A DNA stretch of 64,000 nucleotides from Chitinimonas prasina. GTDB taxonomy: Bacteria > Pseudomonadota > Gammaproteobacteria > Burkholderiales > Chitinimonadaceae. Location: NCBI RefSeq assembly GCF_030160395.1, contig NZ_BSOG01000001.1:1454117-1518116 (forward strand), written 5' to 3'. The position numbers and the translations under genes were made by a program. The notes beneath the pieces are model-generated. The model did not search any database. It was given only the letters and a program-made list of their open reading frames with translations, and was not told the origin of the DNA. Below, piece after piece: positions 8,115 to 15,979 of the stretch. Numbering within the stretch: the stretch's first letter is position 1; the number at the start of each line of letters is the position of its first letter.

Positions 8115-9509
8115 GTGCAAAGCGATTACGACGCTATCGTGATAGGGGCCGGGGTAGGCGGGGCCAATGCAGCGGCCGAGCTCGCCACCGCCGGCTGGCG
8201 CTGCCTGGTCATAGAAGCGGGGGCCTACCATTCGCGGCAGGACTACCCGCGTGGCGAGCTGGATGGCAATACCAGGCTGTTCTGGCATGGCGGCATGGAG
8301 CTCAACCGCAGCGCCAGCATCGCCATGCTGCGGGCACGGGTGGTGGGCGGGGGCTCCATCGTCAACCAGGCCCTGCTCGATGAGTTTGACGATGTCGCGC
8401 TGGACGACTGGCGCGAGCGTACCGGCTTTGCCTGGTTGGACCAGGCGGGCATGGCCCCCTGGTACGCTCGGGCCCGTGGCGCCCTGCAGATACAGACGGT
8501 GCCGCTGGTGCATGCCAACCGCAATGCCCAGCTGTTCAAGCAGGGCTTTGAGCAGTGCGGATATCAGTGCGCGCCGCTGCAGCGGGGGCAGTCTGGCTGT
8601 CGGCACGAGGAGGGCAACGACTGCATAGAGTGCCTGTACGGCTGCCGGTTGGACAGCAAGCAGTCGACGCCGTTGACCTCGCTGCAGGCCGCGCTCAAGG
8701 CGGGCGCCAAACTGCTGACCCAGTGCGAGGTCGAGCGGGTGAGCGAAGCTCCCGGCCGGGTGACGGTGCAGGCCAGGTTGGCCGATGGCCGGCCACAGAC
8801 TTTCCGCGCCGGCCAGATGGTGCTGGCGGCCGGCACCCTGGGCAGCAATACCGTGCTGCTGCGCTCGGGCTATGCCGCTCAATTGCCCAGGCTGGGGCAG
8901 GGCTATTACTGCCACCCACAGTTCATGTACTTTGCCCAATACCGCGAGCCTGTCCTTGCCCACAAGGGGCCGTTCCAAGCCTACAAGTCGGATGATGCCG
9001 GTTTCAGGCGGCAGGGCTTCAAGCTGGAAAACGTGTTCTCCCCCCCCATCGGCACCGCCCTGCTGCTGCCGGGCATGGGAGCGGCCCATCAGGCCGACAT
9101 GGCCGCCATGCGCCATTACGCCTGCATAGAAGTCGCCGTGCGCGACAGCCATCCAGGCCGGCTCAGCCTGGGCCAGGGCGGGCGGCTGCAGATAGACAAG
9201 GAACTGGACGCCGAGGACCAGCGCCGCGCGGCGGCGGGCTACCAGGCTGTGCAGCGGATATTCGAGGCGACCGGCGCCGAGCGTGTGCTGCCGGGCCGCT
9301 TTGGCATAGGCCTGCATCTGATGGGCGGCCTGGGTTTTGCACGCAGGCCCGAGGAGGGCTGCGTGGGTGAAGACTACCGGCTGTTCGGCAGCCGGCGCAT
9401 CCAGGTGGCCGATGCCAGCTTGTTTCCCAGTGCGCCGGGTATCAACCCCTCGCTCACCATCATGGCGCTGGCACGCCGCCTGGGGCGACAGATGGCGGAG
9501 GCTGCGTGA
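8115..9509 (+). CDS. GMC-family FAD-dependent alcohol oxidoreductase
   Basis: A 464-residue flavoprotein of the glucose-methanol-choline family, oxidising an alcohol to an aldehyde or ketone. The N-terminus has the FAD dinucleotide fold (AIVIGAGVGGANAAAEL, then VIEAG). A cysteine-rich stretch around residues 173-187 (GCRHEEGNDCIECLYGC) precedes the substrate domain. The C-terminus has the GMC signature, with His in LHLMGG and Asn in PGINPSLTIMALA. I chose the GTG at 8115 because GAGGAGAGGC lies just ahead and the FAD motif starts 7 residues later; an upstream ATG at 8046 falls inside the control region. It overlaps the next gene by one base (TGATG). The probable substrate is a long-chain amino alcohol, from context. 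Confidence 0.87.
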   Translation: MQSDYDAIVIGAGVGGANAAAELATAGWRCLVIEAGAYHSRQDYPRGELDGNTRLFWHGGMELNRSASIAMLRARVVGGGSIVNQALLDEFDDVALDDWRERTGFAWLDQAGMAPWYARARGALQIQTVPLVHANRNAQLFKQGFEQCGYQCAPLQRGQSGCRHEEGNDCIECLYGCRLDSKQSTPLTSLQAALKAGAKLLTQCEVERVSEAPGRVTVQARLADGRPQTFRAGQMVLAAGTLGSNTVLLRSGYAAQLPRLGQGYYCHPQFMYFAQYREPVLAHKGPFQAYKSDDAGFRRQGFKLENVFSPPIGTALLLPGMGAAHQADMAAMRHYACIEVAVRDSHPGRLSLGQGGRLQIDKELDAEDQRRAAAGYQAVQRIFEATGAERVLPGRFGIGLHLMGGLGFARRPEEGCVGEDYRLFGSRRIQVADASLFPSAPGINPSLTIMALARRLGRQMAEAA

Positions 9510-11476
9510 TGCGGCGTGAATCTACTTTGCACCTGGCTGCCACCTTGGGCAGCGTCTATTTCAGCGCTCGCCAGCTACGCGGTCTGAACCGGCTGGGCGA
9601 TGGCTATTGCCCCGGCGGAGACGGCCTGCCGAGTTTCAGCGCCAGCGGCGCTGGCTGGCAGATAGACCGCTTGGCCGAGGCCATGCACCCGCAGGACCGG
9701 GCCGACCTGGGCCTGCTTCTGGATGTGGCGGCCAGCCTTCCCCAACCCCTGCTCGCCGGCCTGCTGCGCCTGTTCAACCAGGCCGAGCACCTGCGGCTCA
9801 CCCCCTTGCGGCTGGCCCGGCTGGGCGCGGCAGGGGTGGTCTACTCGCTTTACTACGGCTTTGCCGGCCCAGGCGGCACGCAAGTGCGCGACCGCCTGGG
9901 CTGGGATGCCGCCATACGAACCCAGATACCGGGAGAACCCGTGATGAACCAGCTCGTGCGCGATGCCGCGCCAGACCTTGCCGTGGATGCCACCGAAGTG
10001 GCAGCTGTCTTCGACCGTGCCCGCGCCGCACAAACCACTATCGCCGCACTGGGGCTACCGCAGCGGCTGGCACTGTTGGACCGGCTGGGTCAGGTGGTGC
10101 TGCGGCGGCGTGAGGAAATCATCGCCCGGGTGAGCCAGGAGACAGGCAAGTGCGCCAGCGATGCCCTGCTGGGCGAGATATACGCCGTCATCGACAACCT
10201 GGAATACCTGCGCCGGCATGCGGCCGCCGTGCTGGCGGACCGCAAGATGCCCACGCCGCTGGCCATGCTGGGCAAGCAGTCGCGGGTCTGGTACGAACCG
10301 CTGGGCACCATATTGGTGATCGCGCCCTGGAACTATCCCTTCTACCAAGCCATCGTGCCCATCAGCATCGCCTTTGCCGCCGGCAACGCGGTGGTACACA
10401 AGCCATCGGAATACACCCCCCTGGCCGGGCTGGTGGAATCCATCCTGGCCGAAGCCGGCTTTGCGGCGGACTGGGCACAGGTGGTGTACGGCAATGGTCA
10501 GATCGGCAGTGCCTGCCTGGCCCAAGCGCCCGACAAGCTGTTCTTTACCGGCAGCATTGCCACCGGCAAGCGGGTGATGGCCCAGGCTGCCGAGCTGCTG
10601 GTGCCGGTGGAGCTGGAGCTGGGCGGCAAGGACCCCATGCTGGTATTTGCCGATGCCAATCTGGAGCGCGCCGTCGCTGGCGCCATGTGGGGTGCGTTCA
10701 CCAATACCGGCCAGAGTTGCACCTCGATAGAGCGCTGCTATGTGGCGCGGCCGCTCTTCGAGCGCTTCGTGGCGCGGCTGGTGGAGCAGACCAGCAAGCT
10801 GACCCTGGGCACCGGGCCAGACCATGATATCGGCAGCATGACCACGCCCATGCAGATCGCCATCGTGCGCGAGCACCTGGCTGATGCCCTGGCCAAGGGC
10901 GCCATGCAGCATACCGGCCTGGATTGGGATGGTGTCAGTCCGGCCATTCCCCCCATCGTGCTGACCCAGGTGAACCACGAGATGCGGGTCATGCAGGAGG
11001 AAAGCTTTGGCCCCTTCCTGCCGGTGATGGCGTTCGACGGCGAGGCCGAGGCCGTGCGGCTGGCCAACCAGACCATCTATGGCCTGTCGGCCTGCGTCTG
11101 GGGGGGCGACAAGGCCCAGCTGGAGCGCGTGGCACGGCAGCTCAAGGTCGGCAATGTCTCCATCAACAACCACATGATTACCGAGGGCAACCATGCCCTG
11201 CCCTTCGGCGGCGCCAAGCAGAGCGGCATAGGCCGCTTCAAGGGCGAGGACGGGTTACGCGGCTTCTGCAATACCAAGGCCGTGATGGTGGATGGCAACT
11301 CGGCCAAGATCGAGGCCAACTGGTACCCGTTCACCACCGCCAAATACCAGGCATTGGACAAGATGACGGTGGCCAGCCGTATGCGCGGCCTGGTGGGCAT
11401 CATCCGCTTTGCCCTGGCAGGCCTGCCGCTGGAATCCCTGGCCAACAAGCTGGGGCGCAAGGGTCGCCAGCCATGA
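9509..11476 (+). CDS. Fatty aldehyde dehydrogenase-like protein fused to an N-terminal extra domain
   Basis: 655 residues. Residues ~146-630 are a complete NAD(P)-dependent aldehyde dehydrogenase with WNYPFYQAI, the general base Glu370 in ELGGKDP and the nucleophile Cys404 in NTGQSCTS. A hydrophobic C-terminal tail (about 615-640) resembles membrane-associated fatty aldehyde dehydrogenases. Residues 1-145 are unrelated to the family and include LLRLFNQAEHLRLTPLRLA and VYSLYYGFAGPGG, which recalls small subunits that accompany GMC/gluconate dehydrogenases (tentative). An in-frame ATG at 9944 preceded by GGGAGA would give a normal 510-residue dehydrogenase. The first start overlaps the oxidoreductase stop and the stop overlaps the next gene (ATGA), so the three genes are coupled. 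Confidence 0.88.
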   Translation: MRRESTLHLAATLGSVYFSARQLRGLNRLGDGYCPGGDGLPSFSASGAGWQIDRLAEAMHPQDRADLGLLLDVAASLPQPLLAGLLRLFNQAEHLRLTPLRLARLGAAGVVYSLYYGFAGPGGTQVRDRLGWDAAIRTQIPGEPVMNQLVRDAAPDLAVDATEVAAVFDRARAAQTTIAALGLPQRLALLDRLGQVVLRRREEIIARVSQETGKCASDALLGEIYAVIDNLEYLRRHAAAVLADRKMPTPLAMLGKQSRVWYEPLGTILVIAPWNYPFYQAIVPISIAFAAGNAVVHKPSEYTPLAGLVESILAEAGFAADWAQVVYGNGQIGSACLAQAPDKLFFTGSIATGKRVMAQAAELLVPVELELGGKDPMLVFADANLERAVAGAMWGAFTNTGQSCTSIERCYVARPLFERFVARLVEQTSKLTLGTGPDHDIGSMTTPMQIAIVREHLADALAKGAMQHTGLDWDGVSPAIPPIVLTQVNHEMRVMQEESFGPFLPVMAFDGEAEAVRLANQTIYGLSACVWGGDKAQLERVARQLKVGNVSINNHMITEGNHALPFGGAKQSGIGRFKGEDGLRGFCNTKAVMVDGNSAKIEANWYPFTTAKYQALDKMTVASRMRGLVGIIRFALAGLPLESLANKLGRKGRQP

Positions 11477-12699
11477 AACGGGCCGCCGCCATGCCGCCGC
11501 AAGCCAGCCAGCCCAGGCACCAACGCTATGCCAGCCTGCTGGATGCGGTGCGCGGCGAAGCCCTGCCCTGCGCCTTGATTGATCTGGACGCGTTTGATCG
11601 CAACCTGGCTGCCATGGCGGCACGGGCCGGCGGCAAGCCCATACGGGTGGCCAGCAAGTCGCTGCGGGTGCCGGCCCTGCTCAAGCGGGCGCTGGCCTTT
11701 GGCCCAGCCTATGCCGGCCTGCTCTGCTACAGCGTGGCCGAGGCCGTCGCCCTGGCCGAACAGGGGCTGGACGACTTGCTGGTGGCCTACCCCACCTGCC
11801 AGCCCCAGGCACTGACGCGCCTGGCCCAGGCTGTGGCAGCCGGCCGCCGCATCGTCGCCATGGCCGACAGCGAGGCACATCTGGCGGCCCTGCAGGCCGC
11901 TGCCGAGCAGGCGGGCACCAGGATGCAGATAGCCTTCGACCTGGATATGAGCCTGGACCTGCCCGGCCTGCACTTCGGCGTCTACCGCTCGCCGCTCAAT
12001 ACCCCGGCCAAGCTGGTGGCCCTGCATGCCAGCCTGGCACGCCATGCCCGCCTGCAACTGGTGGGGCTGATGGGCTATGAGGCCCAGATAGCCGGCGTAG
12101 GCGAGGCTGTCCCCGGCAAGGCGCTGGAGAATTGGGTGGTGGCCCGCCTCAAGGCCTGGGCCATACCGCGCATCGCCGCCCGCCGCCAGGCCATGGTCGC
12201 GGCCCTGCAACTGGAGGGTGCCCAGCTGCGCTTCGTCAACGGCGGCGGTACCGGCAGCCTGGAGAGCACCGCCCAGGATCTCAGCGTGACCGAACTGGGC
12301 GCCGGCTCTGGGCTCTATACCCCGGTCCTGTTCGATCACTTCCGGGGCTTCCAGCACGAGCCCGCCGCCTTCTTCGCCCTGGAAGCCTGCCGCAGTGCCG
12401 GTGCCGGCAGCATCACCTGCCAGGGCGGCGGCTATATTGCCTCCGGCGCCATCGAAGCCCGCAAGCAACCCCTCCCAGTCTGGCCTCCTGGCTTGCGTCT
12501 GCTGGGCCAAGAAGGCCTGGGCGAAGTCCAGACCCCCTTGTTCGGCGAGAACTTGCCAGAGATAGGCAGCCCCGTACTATTCCGCCCAGCCAAGGCGGGG
12601 GAATACCTGGATCGCTTTGATGAAGTCCTGCTGGTACGGGACGGTAGTATCGTCGACCGGGTGCCGACCTATCGTGGCCTGGGATGGCGCTTTTTCTGA
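11473..12699 (+). CDS. PLP-dependent fold-III amino acid aldolase/deaminase (alanine racemase-like N-terminal domain)
   Basis: A 408-residue enzyme related to D-threonine aldolase and D-serine dehydratase. The N-terminal barrel carries the probable PLP lysine Lys62 in VASKSLRVP, which replaces the usual HxKTHK block. Later come FDLDMSLDLPGLHFGVYRS, FVNGGGTGS (phosphate binding) and GGGYIASGAIEARKQPLPV. The C-terminal domain has GEVQTPLF, then RPAKAGEYLDRFDEVLLVRDG and VPTYRGLGW. The His-x-Cys/Asp metal pair of classical family members is not recognisable there. It starts inside the dehydrogenase stop (ATGA) and ends the operon. Retro-aldol cleavage of a D-3-hydroxy amino acid is the best guess; racemase or deaminase activity is possible. 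Confidence 0.8.
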   Translation: MKRAAAMPPQASQPRHQRYASLLDAVRGEALPCALIDLDAFDRNLAAMAARAGGKPIRVASKSLRVPALLKRALAFGPAYAGLLCYSVAEAVALAEQGLDDLLVAYPTCQPQALTRLAQAVAAGRRIVAMADSEAHLAALQAAAEQAGTRMQIAFDLDMSLDLPGLHFGVYRSPLNTPAKLVALHASLARHARLQLVGLMGYEAQIAGVGEAVPGKALENWVVARLKAWAIPRIAARRQAMVAALQLEGAQLRFVNGGGTGSLESTAQDLSVTELGAGSGLYTPVLFDHFRGFQHEPAAFFALEACRSAGAGSITCQGGGYIASGAIEARKQPLPVWPPGLRLLGQEGLGEVQTPLFGENLPEIGSPVLFRPAKAGEYLDRFDEVLLVRDGSIVDRVPTYRGLGWRFF

Positions 12700-12754
12700 G
12701 GGGCGGACGGCACCAGCCAGCCGCATGCCATCCGCCGGCCCTAGCGGGGATACG

Positions 12755-14728
12755 CTAGATATCCCCTTCGGCCAGGTTGCCGTTTTCTTCCAGCCAGGCC
12801 CGGCGGGACGAGGCCTCGCCCTTGCCCATCAGCATGGTCATGATGCGGCGGGTATCGTCCTCGGCTGCGTCGAAATCAATCTGCAGGGTGCGGCGGGTGT
12901 CGGGATTCATGGTGGTCTCGAACAGCTGTTCGGCGTTCATTTCACCCAGGCCCTTGAAGCGGCTGATGCCCCAGCTGCCCTCGCGCACCTTCTCCAGCCG
13001 CAGCTTGTCCAGCACGGCTTCCAGCTCGCCATCGTCCAGCGCATAGAACTTGCGCGGCGGCTTGCTCTTGCCCGAACCCGGTACGTCTATCCGGTACAGC
13101 GGCGGCTGGGCGATATGGATATGGCCGTGCTTGACCAGCTGCGGGAAGTGCCGGCAGAACAGGGTCAGCAACAGTACCTGGATATGCGAGCCATCCACGT
13201 CGGCATCGCTCATGATCAGGATGCGGCCGTAGCGCAGCCCGCTGAGGTCTATGGCGCTGTCCGGCTTGTGCGGGTCTACGCCTATGGCTACCGCGATATC
13301 ATGGATTTCGTTGTTGCCGAACAATTCGCCGGCATCGACTTCCCAGCTGTTGAGCACCTTGCCGCGCAAGGGCAGGATGGCCTGGAAGTCCTTGTCCCTG
13401 CCCTGCTTGGCACTGCCGCCAGCCGAATCGCCCTCGACCAGGAACAGCTCGCGTCGGCTCACATCCTCGCTGGTGCAGTCGGTCAGCTTGCCTGGCAGCA
13501 CGGCCACACCGCTAGTCTTCTTCTTGATGACGGTCTTGGCGGCCTTCATGCGGCTTTGGGCCTGGCGTATCGCCAGCTCGGCCAGCTTCTTGCCGTAGTC
13601 CAGGTGTTCGTTCAGCCACAGCTCGAATGGATCGCGCACCTGGGTCGATACCAGCCGCAGCGCATCGCGGCTGGATAGCCGCTCCTTGGTCTGGCCCTGG
13701 AACTGCGGGTCCAGCACCTTGGCGCTCAATACGAAGGAGGCCCGTGCAAACAGGTCTTCCGGCAGCAGCTTGACGCCCTTGGGCAGCAGGTTGTGCAGGT
13801 CGATGAAATTCTTGATGGCATTGAATACCCCATCGCGCAGACCCGTCTCGTGGGTGCCGCCCGAAGGGGTGGGGATCAGGTTGACGTAGCTCTCACGGGC
13901 AATACCGCCCTCTTCCGTCCAGGTAATCACCCAGGCGGCGCCCTCGCCGCTGGAGAAGCTCTCATTGGCCTCGGTGATATAGCGCTCGCCACGGAACAGC
14001 GGCACGATCAGGTCGGCGCCGCTCAGCTGCTCGTTCAGGTAGCCGGTCAAACCGTCCGGATAGGTCCAGCTCTGGGTATCGCGGCTGCCGTCCTTTTTCT
14101 CGGTAATCAGCGTGACGGTAATGCCGGGCAGCAGCACCGCCTTGGAACGCAGGATATGCGCCAGCTCGCCCATGGGGATGGCCGGCGAGTCGAAATACTT
14201 GGCATCGGGCCAGCAGCGCACGGTCGTACCGGTGTTCTTCTTGCCTACTTCCTTGACGACGGCCAGCGGCTCGATCACAAAGCCATCGCCAAAGGCCAGC
14301 GCATGTTCGGCGCCATCGCGCTTGACCCGTACTTCCAGCCGGGTGGAGAGCGCATTGGTCACGCTGACGCCCACGCCATGCAAGCCGCCCGAGAAGCTGT
14401 AGGCGCCGCCGTCCTTCTTGTTGAACTTGCCGCCCGCATGCAGCTGGGTGAACACCACTTCCACCGTAGGCACCCCCATTTCCGGGTGTATGCCCACCGG
14501 TATGCCCCGGCCATCGTCAGCCACGCCGATGGAGCCATCCTGGTAGACCACCACCTCGATACTCTTGGCGTAGCCCGCCAGCGCCTCGTCAGCGGCGTTG
14601 TCTATCACTTCCTGGACGATATGGAGCGGATGCTCGGTACGGGTGTACATGCCGGGCCGGTGTTTTACCGGCTCCAGGCCCTTGAGTACCTTGACGGAAG
14701 ATTCGTCGTATTGCGGTGCGGCGGCCAT
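12755..14728 (-). CDS. parE: DNA topoisomerase IV subunit B
   Basis: A 657-residue ATPase subunit that, with ParC, decatenates daughter chromosomes. GHKL motifs are EVIDNAADEALAG, DDGRGIPV and SGGLHGVGVSVTNAL. The Toprim domain has LVEGDSAGGSAKQGRD and DADVDGSHI, with the C-terminal FKGLGEMNAEQL block. The N-terminal VKVLKGLEPVKHRPGMYT reads as ParE rather than GyrB, as does the length (GyrB is about 800). I chose the ATG at 14728 (MAAAPQYDESSV); the frame is open 20 codons further upstream but without family sequence. No parC is nearby. It converges with the aldolase gene. Confidence 0.95.
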   Translation of the reverse strand: MAAAPQYDESSVKVLKGLEPVKHRPGMYTRTEHPLHIVQEVIDNAADEALAGYAKSIEVVVYQDGSIGVADDGRGIPVGIHPEMGVPTVEVVFTQLHAGGKFNKKDGGAYSFSGGLHGVGVSVTNALSTRLEVRVKRDGAEHALAFGDGFVIEPLAVVKEVGKKNTGTTVRCWPDAKYFDSPAIPMGELAHILRSKAVLLPGITVTLITEKKDGSRDTQSWTYPDGLTGYLNEQLSGADLIVPLFRGERYITEANESFSSGEGAAWVITWTEEGGIARESYVNLIPTPSGGTHETGLRDGVFNAIKNFIDLHNLLPKGVKLLPEDLFARASFVLSAKVLDPQFQGQTKERLSSRDALRLVSTQVRDPFELWLNEHLDYGKKLAELAIRQAQSRMKAAKTVIKKKTSGVAVLPGKLTDCTSEDVSRRELFLVEGDSAGGSAKQGRDKDFQAILPLRGKVLNSWEVDAGELFGNNEIHDIAVAIGVDPHKPDSAIDLSGLRYGRILIMSDADVDGSHIQVLLLTLFCRHFPQLVKHGHIHIAQPPLYRIDVPGSGKSKPPRKFYALDDGELEAVLDKLRLEKVREGSWGISRFKGLGEMNAEQLFETTMNPDTRRTLQIDFDAAEDDTRRIMTMLMGKGEASSRRAWLEENGNLAEGDI

Positions 14729-14886
14729 TACAGGTCTTTCTATTGCTGCAGTTGCGCGGAGTCTAGGGGCGCGAGGCTGCCGGGGCAAGTCCGGCGGGCG
14801 CCCAGGGTGTAGCGGGTCTTTTATTGCAGCGATTTAGCCCGGGCCGCCCGTCAGGGGGAGGCCAGGCTAGGTGCGGTGGGTGGTGC

Positions 14887-15552
14887 CTACTGCGGCGTAC
14901 CACTCAGCACGATGTTGAACTCACGGCCCGGCTCCAGCGCCAGCATGGGCAGCAGTGTCTCGCTGCTGCGAACTTCACGCACGGCATCGCCTTCCACCCT
15001 GGGTGCCTTGTCACCACCCATCAGGTCATCGGTCAACCCCATCGAAGCGCGGCCCAGCGCTGATTTGGCGGCCCGCTGCAGGAAATTCTGCTTGGCCTGC
15101 GCGCCCACCCCCATCAACAGCAGATCCTTGGCGGCCTGTCCCCACAGCAAAGGCGCCTTGATTCCGTTGCGGGCATCCTTGTCCGCCGCAAAGCCACGCA
15201 CGGCCCGGCTGGCGATCTCGCGACCTTGGCTATCAAAGCAGCGCAACAGGCGCGGCTGCACGGTAATCCGCTCGGACGACAAATTGGCCCAGCCCTCTGC
15301 CTCGAACACACACTCGCTGGCACCCTGCACCGGCTGCGGCAGCCGCGCCAGATCGGTTACTTTGAGGATGAACTGTGCCGGCGTAGCCTGGCCGCTCAGG
15401 CCGGCCGCCACATCGGCGCCAATCAGGGTGCTGACCGGCACGCCACGCGCCCAGGCCGGCGGCAACTGTACCGGTGCAGCGCCAGGCTGGTCGGCAGCGT
15501 GCAGCACGGGGGATAGCAACAGGGCGGCAAGAAGGCTAGGCAGGTGGCGCAT
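14887..15552 (-). CDS. Lone TraB/VirB10-like periplasmic protein
   Basis: A 221-residue protein with a signal peptide (MRHLPSLLAALLLSPVLHA). The mature part matches the periplasmic domain of F-type TraB/VirB10 conjugation proteins: GVPVSTLIGADV, then FILKVTDLARLPQ, ECVFEAEGWANLSSERI, a CFDSQG turn, then an AKSALGR segment and the terminal VLSGTPQ. It lacks the N-terminal membrane anchor and proline-rich part of full TraB (over 400 residues). No other conjugation or type IV secretion gene is near, and base composition matches the surroundings. Role unknown; a domesticated envelope protein is one reading. Confidence 0.7.
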   Translation of the reverse strand: MRHLPSLLAALLLSPVLHAADQPGAAPVQLPPAWARGVPVSTLIGADVAAGLSGQATPAQFILKVTDLARLPQPVQGASECVFEAEGWANLSSERITVQPRLLRCFDSQGREIASRAVRGFAADKDARNGIKAPLLWGQAAKDLLLMGVGAQAKQNFLQRAAKSALGRASMGLTDDLMGGDKAPRVEGDAVREVRSSETLLPMLALEPGREFNIVLSGTPQ

Positions 15553-15801
15553 ATCGGTGTCGATGGCTTAGGCGATAAGGAGCTCAGATAGTAGACCAGG
15601 CGGGGCAAAGCAGAAAGCCGCGCGCGGGACGCGGTTTCAGTTTGTAGGGCCAACCGCGCAATGCGCAGTGCCTATGGCAGGTGTGACGATATGGGGCGCC
15701 AGAGCTGTGGGTTGCCCGCGATGAAGCCGAGGTGCGCTGGCTGAGCACGTGCGGGAGAGCATAACTATGCGCAGCTCTGCCGAAGAGCCAACCAAAACGA
15801 A
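15553..15801. other. Intergenic stretch before the tRNA-fMet terminator
   Basis: About 250 bases upstream of the TraB-like gene and downstream of the tRNA. I find no convincing coding frame, tRNA or known regulatory motif in it. Confidence 0.5.
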
Positions 15802-15833
15802 AAGGCCCTAGATGCTTTCGCGTCTAAGGCCTT
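15802..15833 (-). terminator. Terminator of tRNA-fMet
   Basis: AAGGCC-CTAGATGC-tttc-GCGTCTA-AGGCCTT folds into a long stem with one wobble and one mismatch, 9 bases past the CCA end of the tRNA. On the minus strand it is followed by the T-rich TCGTTTTGG. Confidence 0.75.
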
Positions 15834-15841
15834 GATGTTCT

Positions 15842-15917
15842 TGGTTGCGGGAACAGGACTCGAACCTGTGACCTTCGGGTTATGAGCCCGACGAGCTGCC
15901 AACTGCTCCATCCCGCG
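15842..15917 (-). tRNA. Initiator tRNA-Met (anticodon CAT)
   Basis: A 76-base tRNA with encoded CCA. Initiator hallmarks are present: the unpaired C1 opposite A72 (CGCGGG... / ...CCCGCAACCA) and three consecutive G-C pairs in the anticodon stem (GGGCTCATAACCC). It stands alone between uppP and the TraB-like gene, with its own terminator. Confidence 0.96.
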
Positions 15918-15979
15918 ACAGAGAGGAAAGATTATGTCGGATACTTGATGGGTCGTCAAGCACTGTGTGCAATTAAATG

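Noticed and set aside
12617-13678. 353-codon frame opposite parE
   Set aside because: Begins inside the aldolase gene and runs antisense through parE; composition is that of a shadow frame.
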